Shown: positions 33,376-41,685, numbered from the stretch's first letter. The stretch: DNA of 64,000 bases from Micromonospora chokoriensis (GCF_000718555.1 NZ_JOAN01000021.1:47135-111134); one strand, 5' to 3'. Notes: generated by a model from the letters alone, not told the origin. Made by a program: numbers and translations.

Positions 33376-34608
33376 GTGACCGTGACCTCTGTGGCCTGTG
33401 CCCCCTGGCGGATCGCCTGGGCCGAACGCGAGAACGAGCGCCGGCAGCGCGCGTACCGCGACGCCACCGACGCCTGGCAACGCCGCAACGACCACCTGGC
33501 CCGGCTCCGCATCGAAGCCGCCAGCTTCCTCGGGTGTACGCAGCCCCGCACCGGCCTGCCCGTGCAGCTCGACGACGACGAACTCGTCTTCCGCGTCCTC
33601 CCCGTCGCCCAGCTCGTCGAGGCCGAGGCGCGGCACATCCCCGGGCTGCCCACCCCCGGCCTATCTGACTTCGCCGAGACCGCGGATCCGGTGTTGCCGA
33701 CGGGCCTGCGGGTCGTCGACACCGGGATGGCCGTCGTGACCAGCCGACGAGTGGCCTTCGGCGGCGGTGAGCACCGGCGCGAGTGGCGGTACGCGGACCT
33801 GGTCGGCCCCGCCCACCACCCCGACGTGCCGGTCACCCTGCTGCCCGACCGTGGTCGACTTGCTGGGCTGCTCGTCCCGGCCGGCGCGGTGGTGAACTTC
33901 CGGTTCTACCTCACCCTCGCGGTTGCCGGGGATCGTGCTGCCGTTGTCGCCCAGGTCGACGCCCTGCTGGACGCTCATCGGGGTGCTCGGCCTGCTTTGC
34001 TGCCGCTGGTGGAACCCGACGAGGCGCCGCTGACGGCGGTACGCCCCGACCGGCGGGCGCTCGGCGCTGCCGCCGCCGCTGCCGTGGTGTTCGTGACGCT
34101 GGGCCCGGGCGCTCTGGGGCCCGGCGCTCTGGGGCCCGGTGCGTGGGGTCCTCGCGGGCCGGTGCCCTCGGCGGAGATCGTCGCCATGGACGTGCCGAGG
34201 GTTGTCCTCGTTCCGGTGCCTCCCGTCGGGCCGGTGGCACCCAAGTCGCGGGCCAGAGCGGTCGACCGTGCCGCAGCGAGCTGGCCGTATGCGCCGCCTG
34301 TGCAGCGGTCGGCTCCGGCAGCTTCTACAGTGGTGGAAGCTGCTGTTGCGGTGGCCCTGCCGCCGGCCGCAACGCCGTCGGTTGCCCCGGCACCGTCGGT
34401 CAGTTCGGTGCCGACGCCGGGGCCGGTCCCCAGCACCGACCCCCCTGCGTCAGCCGTCCCGACGCCGCCTGTCGCGTCGGCTTCGCCGACCCCGACCCCG
34501 ACTGCGACCTCTACGCCTTCGCCTGATCCGGGGCTGCTGGCGGTCTGCCTGGATCCTCTTCAGCTTCCGTTGCTGGACCCGCTGCTCTGCCCGTCGCCGA
34601 CACCCTGA
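33376..34608 (+). CDS. Membrane protein with long Pro/Ala/Val tail (paralogue B)
   Basis: A 410-residue paralogue of the 31557 product. The soluble N-terminal ~220 residues share its pattern: AYRDATDAWQRRNDHLARLR, GLPVQLDDDELVFRVLPVAQLVE and MAVVTSRRVAFGGGEHRREWRYADLVG. A short hydrophobic segment follows (AAAAAAVVFVTLG), then three near-identical copies of GPGAL encoded by a 15-base tandem repeat (34105-34145), then about 150 residues rich in Pro, Ala, Val, Ser and Thr, likely an extracytoplasmic stalk. Unlike its paralogue it ends with only two Cys. GTG 33376 is preceded by the palindrome TCACGTACGTGA (33349-33360). Function unknown. Confidence 0.72.
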   Translation: MTVTSVACAPWRIAWAERENERRQRAYRDATDAWQRRNDHLARLRIEAASFLGCTQPRTGLPVQLDDDELVFRVLPVAQLVEAEARHIPGLPTPGLSDFAETADPVLPTGLRVVDTGMAVVTSRRVAFGGGEHRREWRYADLVGPAHHPDVPVTLLPDRGRLAGLLVPAGAVVNFRFYLTLAVAGDRAAVVAQVDALLDAHRGARPALLPLVEPDEAPLTAVRPDRRALGAAAAAAVVFVTLGPGALGPGALGPGAWGPRGPVPSAEIVAMDVPRVVLVPVPPVGPVAPKSRARAVDRAAASWPYAPPVQRSAPAASTVVEAAVAVALPPAATPSVAPAPSVSSVPTPGPVPSTDPPASAVPTPPVASASPTPTPTATSTPSPDPGLLAVCLDPLQLPLLDPLLCPSPTP

Positions 34609-34647
34609 TCGGCGTCTGTGTCGGCGCGGCGTCTGTGCCGGCTCCTC

Positions 34648-34682
34648 AGTTCGTGGCGCTGAGCCTTAGTTCGTGGCGCTGA
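34648..34682. repeat. Short tandem duplication at a gene end
   Basis: AGTTCGTGGCGCTGA occurs at 34648-34662 and 34668-34682 with a 20-base period. The second copy encodes the last residues (SATN) and stop of the VOC gene; the first repeats them just after the stop. Replication slippage is the likely cause. Confidence 0.8.
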
Positions 34683-35094
34683 AGTTGGGGACGGTCAGGG
34701 TGCCGTCCTCGGCGAGGGTGAAGCCCGGGTTCCAGGCGATCTCCCAGAGGTGACCGTCCGGGTCGGCGAAGTAGCCGGCGTAGCCGCCGTAGAAGGTCTC
34801 CCGGGCAGGCGTGGTTACCTCGCCGCCGGCCTTGATTGCCGTGGCGATTACCTCGTCTACCTCCGCTCGCGAGCGGACGTTCTGGGCCAAAGTCATCGCG
34901 CCGGAACCCGGACCTTCGATGCCGGCGTCGGCGGCGAGCTTGTCGCGGCCCCAGAGGACGAGGGCCAGGCCGCCGGCCTGGAAGAAGACCGTCTCCTCGA
35001 CCTCCTGGCCTTGCCAGCCGAGCTGCTCGTAGAACGCCTTCGCGCGGGCTACGTCCGCGACTCCCAGAGTGATCAGGCTGATCCGCTGCTCCAT
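34666..35094 (-). CDS. VOC-superfamily (glyoxalase-like) protein
   Basis: A 142-residue protein with two beta-alpha-beta-beta-beta units. ISLITLGVADVARAKAFYEQLGW opens the first; FYGGYAGYFADPDGHLWEIAWNPGF closes the second and contains the conserved HLWE metal-ligand segment. The family includes glyoxalases, dioxygenases and drug-binding resistance proteins; the activity here is unknown. The start is ATG 35094 (MEQRISL). Its end carries a small tandem duplication. Divergent from the XRE gene across a palindrome. Confidence 0.88.
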   Translation of the reverse strand: MEQRISLITLGVADVARAKAFYEQLGWQGQEVEETVFFQAGGLALVLWGRDKLAADAGIEGPGSGAMTLAQNVRSRAEVDEVIATAIKAGGEVTTPARETFYGGYAGYFADPDGHLWEIAWNPGFTLAEDGTLTVPNFSATN

Positions 35095-35138
35095 GGCCTT
35101 CAACCTAACGCCAGGAGCTCGTTTGCACCCGTCACCCC

Positions 35139-35154
35139 ATAGCATTGATGCTAT
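35139..35154 (+). promoter_or_regulatory. Palindrome, likely operator of the XRE gene
   Basis: ATAGCAT-TG-ATGCTAT is a perfect 7-bp inverted repeat with a 2-base centre, 18 bases upstream of the XRE start codon. The geometry suits autorepression by a HigA/XRE dimer. Confidence 0.65.
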
Positions 35155-35171
35155 GTGGCGGAGGTGGAGCG

Positions 35172-35477
35172 ATGAGTGATCGCCTGGACTGGAACGACCT
35201 GCGTGAGCGCCGGATGGCGGAGCCGGGAGCGGCCGAGACCTACGAGGCCACCCGCATCGCCTTCGAGCTTGGTCAGGAGGTTCGTCACCTACGCGAGGGG
35301 CACGGTTGGAGTCAGAGCCAGTTGGCCCGAGCCGCCGGCATGACTCAGTCCGCGGTGGCTCGCTTCGAGGCAGGCGGGACAGTGCCGACCCTGCCGGTGC
35401 TGGAGCGCCTAGCCCGAGCCCTGGACCGAAGGCTGGACGTCAGGTTCGCTTCGAACGAAGTTGTGGTGCTGCCGTGA
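35172..35477 (+). CDS. XRE-family HTH protein (HigA-like, orphan antitoxin-like)
   Basis: A 101-residue DNA-binding protein. ELGQEVRHLREGHGWSQSQLARAAGMTQSAVARFEAGGTVP is a typical Cro/XRE helix-turn-helix at residues ~35-75. The N-terminal ~30 residues (DWNDLRERRMAEPGAAETYEATRIAFELG) follow the HigA antitoxin pattern, where a HigB/RelE toxin gene normally lies directly upstream. No such toxin is present: upstream is only a palindrome and the divergent VOC gene. GGAGGTGGAG precedes ATG 35172. It marks the left edge of the putative defence island and may be an orphan or an island regulator. Confidence 0.85.
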   Translation: MSDRLDWNDLRERRMAEPGAAETYEATRIAFELGQEVRHLREGHGWSQSQLARAAGMTQSAVARFEAGGTVPTLPVLERLARALDRRLDVRFASNEVVVLP

Positions 35478-35546
35478 GCCCGCCTCGTTAGGCCCCGCAG
35501 AAGAATTGTCCGGCCTTCAGCCATCGCCCGCCCGCCGAGCAGATGG

Positions 35547-36566
35547 CTACCGCGTCGAGGACCCAGATGCCGGACCCTGCGGTTGCTGGTAAACGTGTCT
35601 GTAATGCCAATCAAGGTAGCGCCTGCTGGGCGGAACGGAGCCGGCCGGAAGTAAAAGGTGTTGCGACAGTGGGGGCCGTCCGAATGATGAACGCATCGGA
35701 GAGTCGATTTCTGCAGCTGCCTGCACCTCAGGATGAACGTGGATTCGCAGGTGGTGATCCACTGTAAGAAGCCCTGTGTCGAAGGCGACGTCATGGGTAG
35801 GGCAGGCTGCGATTCCGTTCCGCGGGTCAAGTCGCTCACGCGGGCTGCTCACTCGCCATGGCTTGATATGGCTAGCCACTAGCATCCGGTGGGCAATTAA
35901 TTCGCCGGCTCGTGCACCTAGCCCACACAAGGTGCAGCGGTGACCATTATTCTTAAGTACATTCCGCGCGAATCGGTGTTGCCCAACTCGGGCAACAGCA
36001 GTTAGAAGCCTCTCGGTCAACGGCTCATCAATATCGGGGTACTTCTGTGCCCACCTAGTGGCCTGGCCGTGAACGGCCGCCTCTAGGTCCGACTGCGCCA
36101 GTTCCTCCTGGCCCATCAGCGTGAGCTGGTCGTCGCCTTCGAGCCCGAGAAAGTCGGGCAATTTATCCTGTCCTATGCCCACCCGGCGTGCGGCTTCGAG
36201 CATCAGCCGGTAGATCGCCCCGAGTTGAACGGGCGAGGAGAGGAGCTGCGCAGCTACGAGAACCTCGTGCTTGGCCCCGTGCGCGAGACTGCCATCAAGA
36301 TTCGACATCTTTGCGATCAAGCTGCCATTAGGTCGCGAAAAAAGCTTGGCCAGGGTGGGAATCGGCTCCGCAGCTAGATGGCTCGTCGATCCACCGTACC
36401 TGCGGCGGTCGAAGACAAAGCTTGCGGCAAGGCAGAGTAGCGTCTCCACTGGCGTGAAGGGAACTTGCTTACGTCCAGGACGTGGACTCCGAGTCAGAAC
36501 AGCCCGCCACTGGCTCGTTGCCTGCGCCTGGGTGAGATCCAGGTAGTCCCGCTCGGAGGGCATCAA
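35547..36566 (-). CDS. HNH endonuclease domain protein
   Basis: A 339-residue protein. The C-terminal ~100 residues hold an HNH_2-type nuclease: CTLC (211-214), ASHIKPW (His233), then DPRNGIAACPTHDVAFD with Asn250 and His258. The N-terminal ~190 residues contain SLIAKMSNLDGSLAHGAKHE, a pattern found in HNH restriction-type proteins of actinobacteria and probably used for DNA binding. It is the last gene of a minus-strand group with the DUF3883 and SNF2 genes, separated by 167 bases. Starts MMPSERDY; either Met is possible. It likely cuts DNA for a defence function; its target is unknown. Confidence 0.88.
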   Translation of the reverse strand: MMPSERDYLDLTQAQATSQWRAVLTRSPRPGRKQVPFTPVETLLCLAASFVFDRRRYGGSTSHLAAEPIPTLAKLFSRPNGSLIAKMSNLDGSLAHGAKHEVLVAAQLLSSPVQLGAIYRLMLEAARRVGIGQDKLPDFLGLEGDDQLTLMGQEELAQSDLEAAVHGQATRWAQKYPDIDEPLTERLLTAVARVGQHRFARNVLKNNGHRCTLCGLGARAGELIAHRMLVASHIKPWRVSSPRERLDPRNGIAACPTHDVAFDTGLLTVDHHLRIHVHPEVQAAAEIDSPMRSSFGRPPLSQHLLLPAGSVPPSRRYLDWHYRHVYQQPQGPASGSSTR

Positions 36567-36733
36567 CGCCTACCCTTGATAGTTCGATAAACAGATGAGC
36601 ACCACACAGTCGTCGGTCTGGTTCTTCGCACTATTCAGCCCTCCACGATCGTAGCCGAACTCACTAAAATTAGACCCTGGAGAAGTCGCCTGTATCCATG
36701 CAGTGATTCGCGTTAGCCCTTGTTTAAGCAAAG
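36567..36733 (-). other. Gap between the HNH and DUF3883 genes
   Basis: 167 bases of less G+C-rich sequence within the island operon. No frame continues across it and no terminator stem is evident. It may hold an internal promoter for the HNH gene, or be the remnant of a lost small gene. Confidence 0.4.
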
Positions 36734-37645
36734 CTAGAGGTGTTGGCCGGACAGGCCCGGCAGGGTTACGTCGGCGACTGCGTATGGTGCCGATCGCCAT
36801 GCTGAGGGAGGCGGCGCGATCACCGCCGAGTCGGTCCAGATGAATTCTGTGGTGTCTGGGGGCACGGCTAGCGCAATGTCGTGAGCGCTGACCTCGAATA
36901 TACCGATTATGTGCGATGGCTTGATGTGGGGCGCGACGAAAGCCTCGTTCGCAAAAACAACCTGCGTGAGCAGCCATTCGTCGCGGTGAAACCGGCTCTT
37001 GTCGTACTCGTTGCGGCTCAGATGGAATGTGCCGCGGTTGTTCGCGCTGCACCCCTTGACCTCGATGCGAAGCCTGGGAGGGCCGGCGAGCTCAATGTCA
37101 TAGCCGAAAGCGTCTGAAATCGACGCGACATGAGTTGGGTGACAGCCGTGTGCTCGCAGCGCCTCCAGGATCACCGCCTCGGCGGCGTCCCCGATGCGCT
37201 TGCGGAAGTCGGTGTCGCGCGGGCGACTCACCGCACTGCATATGTCGATGAGGATGTCGTCGAGCCCGGGGTCGAGCCATTCAAGCGCGCGCAGATCGGC
37301 GGTTGGGATGTATTGGCGGGCGACCCCTCGGGGCGACACTGCGATTCGTAACCAGGCGGGAGGGTCGGTGGTTAGCAGCACCCGGGCGATGTGGCGCAGT
37401 GTGGTGTCGTCGGCGGTGCCGGCAATTCCGGCTAGTGGGGTTGCCAGCATTATGGCCTCGGCCTGCCTAGCAAGGCCAGAAGCCAGCAGGTACTCGGCGG
37501 GGGTGGTCAGGTCGGTGGCGGCCGCGACGAAGGTGCCGTGGGTACGCGCGGCGCGGACCCAATCGGCGATGTCGCGGCGCGCCGCAAGGCGGGCGGCATA
37601 GCAGAGCAGCAGTACAGCGTACGCCGCACCGCGCCTAGGCAGCAT
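36734..37645 (-). CDS. DUF3883-type (PD-(D/E)XK-like) protein
   Basis: A 303-residue protein. The C-terminal half carries the DUF3883 pattern: IGDAAEAVILEALRAHG, then FGYDIEL, RIEVKG and FHLSRNEY. Glu156, Asp183 and Glu195-x-Lys197 reproduce a PD-(D/E)XK nuclease site, so the domain may cleave DNA. The N-terminal half is helical and unassigned. The start is ATG 37645, inside the last codons of the SNF2 gene (11-base overlap), so translation is probably coupled. DUF3883 domains recur in defence loci beside helicases, which fits this context. Nuclease activity is inferred from residues, not shown. Confidence 0.82.
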   Translation of the reverse strand: MLPRRGAAYAVLLLCYAARLAARRDIADWVRAARTHGTFVAAATDLTTPAEYLLASGLARQAEAIMLATPLAGIAGTADDTTLRHIARVLLTTDPPAWLRIAVSPRGVARQYIPTADLRALEWLDPGLDDILIDICSAVSRPRDTDFRKRIGDAAEAVILEALRAHGCHPTHVASISDAFGYDIELAGPPRLRIEVKGCSANNRGTFHLSRNEYDKSRFHRDEWLLTQVVFANEAFVAPHIKPSHIIGIFEVSAHDIALAVPPDTTEFIWTDSAVIAPPPSAWRSAPYAVADVTLPGLSGQHL

Positions 37646-39524
37646 CGAGCCGTGCCTTGATATGAGACACGACGGCCTGCATATCGTCTGATACCACCGG
37701 TTTTTCGGGCGCACCCTCGTCTGGCTCGGGGAGTGAGACGCGAACTAGACCTCGGTCGTTCATCAGCGCGGACAATGCGAGGATTTTCTCGCGTAGTCGT
37801 GCGTTGACGGTATCGTCGATGCTTTCCTCGCTTAAAAGCAGCGTGAAGCGCGTCATGACTTCCTCGCTGAGACCGAGCCGGTGAATGCGGTCCTGGCTTT
37901 GCAAGAAGTGGCCGGCGTTGAAGGTCCGGTCGAGATAAATGGCATGGTGGCACCAGTGGTGCAAGCTGACGCCCTCGCCGCAAGCGGCCGGGTTGGCGAG
38001 CAGAACGTGACAGCTAGGATCGTGCCGGAAGCGCTCCAGCTCGGATTCTCGGGTTAATGCCCCGGCCGGCGCCCCATCCTGCGTCGGCACTCCTCCGTGC
38101 ACGATGGCTGGCTGGAAGCCGTTAAGGTGCGTGGCGAGCGACCGGATATTGCGCACGAATGTTGACCAGACGATGATCTTCTCGCCGCGGTCGCGCGCCT
38201 GTTCGGCCATCTCCCTGACGTGTTCGTACTTCCAGGGTGTCTCGTAGTCGCGATAGCGGGTCAACAGCTCGGTGAGTGGCTCGTTGCCATCAAGGGCGAG
38301 CGGAGGGTGCATGAAGCCGCGCTGGTCGGCGTCGTCAGAGCCGGCTACCAGCAGCATGGGGTTGGTTGCGGCTTCGAGCAGGTACATAACGACCCGGCCG
38401 AGCCGGTCGAACTGCCGTCGGGCCGGACGGTCCAGCCCAAAGTCGCCGCGATAGCGGCCTAGTAGAGCGTCGTAAATTGCCTGCTGGATCGGGCTCATCG
38501 CGCGGGTGACCACGTCGAAGGTGGTGCCAGGCAGCCCGAGGCGAGACTTCGGTGTTCGGACGAAGTAGCGTTGGATCGCCCGGCTGGTCTCGCTCAGCAC
38601 GTCGTCGTCGCGGCCAGCGCGCTCGTTGTAGGCGCTGGCTGGCAAGATCTTCTGATCCTGCCCTGGGTACAGGAAACGCATCAGGGCGATCAGGTCGAAG
38701 GCGCCTTGGGGCGCGGGAGTGCCAGTCAGGATGTCGCGGCGCTTGGCGGCATAGGCGAGATCGAGCACCGCGCGGCCGTGCACACCCTGCGCGCCGCGTT
38801 TGACCCGGTGTGCCTCGTCGAGGATGACATGGGTCGAGCGACGGCCGACGTAATCCCGGATGCGGTCGTAGTCGGAAGCGACTCGGTTGTAGTTGGTGAG
38901 CAATACCTCGACATCGCTGTAGATCGAGTTTGGACCGGTGTGGACCGTGATGGTCGGCGGGTGCTCGAAGCAAGCAGCGGCATCCTCCCGCCATGCCTCG
39001 AAGGCGGCGAGGGGTGCGATGACAAGGAGCTGCTCAACCTCGCCGCGCGTGCGAGCCAGGGTGTAGTTGGCCAGCGCGACTGTGGTCTTGCCGGCACCCG
39101 GCACGGAGAAGTCGGCACCATGTGGCAGCTGCTGGATCAGCGCGAGGTTCTCTAACTGGAAATCCCGTAACTTGCGCCGGAAGCCGGCGGCGGCGAGCTC
39201 GGCGGCGAGCGCTTCGGAGCTCGTTGGCCGGATGCCAGCGGCGACGTGCTCACGGCGCTTCTGGTCAGCAATCAACGAGCGGACCTGCTCGCGAAGCGTC
39301 GGGCCTAGGTCGAGCTGCTCATGGAAGATCGTCCGGACCTCGCGTAGCGCCGGCAACTCGGCGAGAAAGACGTCCACGCGTACGTCCATGCGGTTGGGTG
39401 AGCCGCCGACGATGCCGCGAGACATGGCAGCCTGTAGGCGGGCCCAGGCGCCGGTGACGGCCGAAGCCTGGCGGGTAACGACGACTAGGGGGCGGCCTTG
39501 CTGGTAGAGCTCGGCGACGATCAC
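37635..39524 (-). CDS. SNF2-like helicase/translocase
   Basis: A 629-residue superfamily 2 ATPase. After ~120 N-terminal residues come a Q-like motif (LRDFQLENLALI), Walker A VPGAGKTT (142-149), DEAH (236-239), motif III TGTP (267-270), and, in the second RecA lobe, IIVWSTF, ANPAACGEGVSLHHW and QSQDRIHRLG (motif VI). This is the SNF2/Rad54-type order, giving a double-strand DNA translocase rather than an unwinding helicase. GTG 39524 overlaps the upstream ParB-like stop by 4 bases (GTGA), and the next gene starts inside its end. It is likely the motor of the island's DNA-processing machine. Confidence 0.92.
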   Translation of the reverse strand: MIVAELYQQGRPLVVVTRQASAVTGAWARLQAAMSRGIVGGSPNRMDVRVDVFLAELPALREVRTIFHEQLDLGPTLREQVRSLIADQKRREHVAAGIRPTSSEALAAELAAAGFRRKLRDFQLENLALIQQLPHGADFSVPGAGKTTVALANYTLARTRGEVEQLLVIAPLAAFEAWREDAAACFEHPPTITVHTGPNSIYSDVEVLLTNYNRVASDYDRIRDYVGRRSTHVILDEAHRVKRGAQGVHGRAVLDLAYAAKRRDILTGTPAPQGAFDLIALMRFLYPGQDQKILPASAYNERAGRDDDVLSETSRAIQRYFVRTPKSRLGLPGTTFDVVTRAMSPIQQAIYDALLGRYRGDFGLDRPARRQFDRLGRVVMYLLEAATNPMLLVAGSDDADQRGFMHPPLALDGNEPLTELLTRYRDYETPWKYEHVREMAEQARDRGEKIIVWSTFVRNIRSLATHLNGFQPAIVHGGVPTQDGAPAGALTRESELERFRHDPSCHVLLANPAACGEGVSLHHWCHHAIYLDRTFNAGHFLQSQDRIHRLGLSEEVMTRFTLLLSEESIDDTVNARLREKILALSALMNDRGLVRVSLPEPDEGAPEKPVVSDDMQAVVSHIKARLDAA

Positions 39525-40849
39525 GCCTTTCGGCCCTCGGTCTCGTTCAACAGCCCTTGGATTTCGATCATTTTGAGGTTGAAGGCATGCTCGTCCCACT
39601 CGGCTTGGGCTCGTGCCTTCGGGAGATCTTTACGGATCCGTTTCAAGCCGTTGATCACTTTATCGGCGTGAATGAGCGGTGCCTTGGCCGCCGACTGGTC
39701 GGCAGCCTCGTCTGCGGCCTCGTCGGCGACGGCGGTAATCGCGCTGCGCAGCGAGCTGAGCACCTGGCGGGTGGAGACCTTGTCGCCATCACCGAGCGGC
39801 AGGCTTTCATCAGGCGTCCGAGCGGCGACTAGGCCCAGTAGCTCGTTCAACGGCTGCCCGGGCGGGTCCTCGCCGAGCAGGTCATCCAGCAGGTCGTCTT
39901 CTGAACCAAAGGCCGCTGCAGACTGAGCAGCATCGAGCACCGGCTTCAGCGAGGGGTCGCGTTCGACCTCCCTTCGGATGAGCTCAGCCGCGTCGGCACG
40001 TTGTAGGTGCCGTAGCTTGCGATACTCCACGTTAGCCAAAGTTCCAAGGAAGTATGCGGACCGTACGCTGTCGGCCTCCGCCGGCGGCTTGTTTCGAATG
40101 TGCCGGGCGAGCTCCGTGAAGGCCGACTCGTTGTCGGTGAAGTCGACGTGCAGGCGCGCGCCCTTTGCCAGATCGACCAGCTGGTGCACCTGCTGGAGCT
40201 TCTCATGCAAATCCCGCACCTTCGCGACGTCGCTGTGCATGCGCTTGGCGACCCGTGCGAAGTCTTTGCCCTCACGATCGTAAAGCTCCTCAATAAGGAA
40301 TGCCTCGTTGATCCAGGAGTACCCCTGCTTGAAGTCGCGCGCAATCTGCAGCTCGGCTTCAAGGTCGACCAGCTCGTCGGGCTGGGCGTCGTCCGGCAAG
40401 ACCAGGCACTGGACGTAGCGGGCCTTCAGCCAGTCGTCTTCCTGATAGAGGGATCGCAGAGCGGCGGTGCGCCGGTTGCCGTTGATCAGGACGCCTTCGG
40501 CGGTGATGATGGCTGGGTCCTGCTGGCCCCGATCCTTCAGGTCCTCCTTGAGCTCCTTGAAGCCCTCCTGGCCGATGAGGATGCGGTACTGCGCCTCCTG
40601 GGCGGCTGGTCCCAAAGGGTCGGCGGTGAACAGGTCTGGCTGTCCGGCCAAATGGATCTCACGGCGCTGTTCGGCCTGGGTGCGGTGGTTCAGCGTGGAA
40701 AAGTGCACCCACGTGACCTCGACCTCGACCTGCGGAAGCTCCTTCTGCTCGCGCGGCCAGGCCGGAACTAACACGTGCCGGACGGGATTGCGGGCCTGCA
40801 GCATCGCCACACGATCCTGGTCCAGAATCGGGTTGGGCATGCGAATCAT
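39521..40849 (-). CDS. ParB/sulfiredoxin-fold-like protein
   Basis: A 442-residue protein. Residues ~90-150 hold a ParB/Srx-like core: GFKELKEDLKDRGQQDPAIIT followed by INGNRRTAALRSL (122-134), corresponding to the GxR-type nucleotide-binding box of ParB proteins (CTP-dependent clamps) and some phage and defence nucleases. The rest is helical with acidic stretches (DDLLDDLLGEDPP, AVADEAADEAADQSA) and a coiled C-terminus. It overlaps the preceding gene by ATGA (40846-40849) and the SNF2 gene by GTGA, so all three are made in one coupled unit. Probably the DNA-binding or specificity component; the exact activity is unknown. Confidence 0.82.
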   Translation of the reverse strand: MIRMPNPILDQDRVAMLQARNPVRHVLVPAWPREQKELPQVEVEVTWVHFSTLNHRTQAEQRREIHLAGQPDLFTADPLGPAAQEAQYRILIGQEGFKELKEDLKDRGQQDPAIITAEGVLINGNRRTAALRSLYQEDDWLKARYVQCLVLPDDAQPDELVDLEAELQIARDFKQGYSWINEAFLIEELYDREGKDFARVAKRMHSDVAKVRDLHEKLQQVHQLVDLAKGARLHVDFTDNESAFTELARHIRNKPPAEADSVRSAYFLGTLANVEYRKLRHLQRADAAELIRREVERDPSLKPVLDAAQSAAAFGSEDDLLDDLLGEDPPGQPLNELLGLVAARTPDESLPLGDGDKVSTRQVLSSLRSAITAVADEAADEAADQSAAKAPLIHADKVINGLKRIRKDLPKARAQAEWDEHAFNLKMIEIQGLLNETEGRKA

Positions 40850-41685
40850 CTCCTGTACGTGGTGGAACGGCCGACGCCGAATCTGGACGAGATGGTAGTT
40901 CGGACTTCGCCGTTCTTGCGCTGGAAGCCGACGTGGCCGATGTAAGCCGGGAGGGCCTGGTCATCGATGCCGAAGAGACTGAGCAGAATGCCAGGGAAAA
41001 CGCGTTGCTGCATGCCATCCCAGTTCAGGTCAGCTGTCGGAGCATCAACCCTAGGCGTCACGTAGACGCAGGGTGGCGGCACCATTTGTGCGCCGATCTG
41101 CACGGCTCGCTCCTGTTTCGGGCAAAGCCGCGTGGGCGTACCGCAGAGTTGATTGTGGAAGATGACGCCATCAACCGTCCGGTCATCTGGGTCGAGGATG
41201 CGGTTGCGCATACGTTGGACACCATCGGCGACGTACTGGCCGGGCTCGGCGTTCAGGCTGTCACAGAGCCACCAGACGTATGTCTCCCGAGCCCAGACCG
41301 GTGCCGACCAACGGATGCCATGTGTCCCATTAGGGCAGCCTTTCTGAATGATTGCAACGAGGCCGAAGTCGGGAACCGTGAGTCGGTATACGGTGCTCTT
41401 CCCGTGCTGAGGCTTGGTGACGCCATCCACCAGGCCCGCGTGCTGCAACGCCTCAAGGATGTCGAGTAGGAATCGGCGGCGTCCGCCGGTGCTCGCGCTC
41501 ATGCTGCCGCGCGCAGCCTCGATCGCAGCCGGCAAGGCATCGCGATACTCCTCGCCGGTCAAGCCGTACCGTGCGAGGAGCTCGGTCTCCATGACAAGCT
41601 TCTGGAAAAGGTTATCCACCTTACTGACGACCTCCGGTAGGGGTGCCCCCGCATGGCGGCAAGGCGCAGCGTCGTCAGGCAACAC
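40846..41685 (-). CDS. Unknown protein, first gene of the island operon
   Basis: A 279-residue protein I do not recognise. Residues ~20-95 look like a winged-helix or helical region (KVDNLFQKLVMETELLARYG, RRRFLLDILEALQHAGLVDGV). A middle segment (FGLVAIIQKGCPNGTHGIRW, then YVWWLCDSLN) has beta-strand character and could be a degenerate PD-(D/E)XK core, but the expected E-x-K is Q-K. The C-terminal part (QQRVFPGILLSLFGI, HVGFQRKNGEVRTTISSRFG) is unassigned. GTG 41685 has GGGGAGGAT upstream. Its stop overlaps the ParB-like start. Being first in the operon, it may supply target recognition. Confidence 0.75.
   Translation of the reverse strand: MLPDDAAPCRHAGAPLPEVVSKVDNLFQKLVMETELLARYGLTGEEYRDALPAAIEAARGSMSASTGGRRRFLLDILEALQHAGLVDGVTKPQHGKSTVYRLTVPDFGLVAIIQKGCPNGTHGIRWSAPVWARETYVWWLCDSLNAEPGQYVADGVQRMRNRILDPDDRTVDGVIFHNQLCGTPTRLCPKQERAVQIGAQMVPPPCVYVTPRVDAPTADLNWDGMQQRVFPGILLSLFGIDDQALPAYIGHVGFQRKNGEVRTTISSRFGVGRSTTYRR

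Noticed and set aside
34105..34145. Short tandem repeat considered as a CRISPR-like or regulatory array
   Set aside because: It is three in-frame GPGAL codon repeats inside a protein; no spacers.
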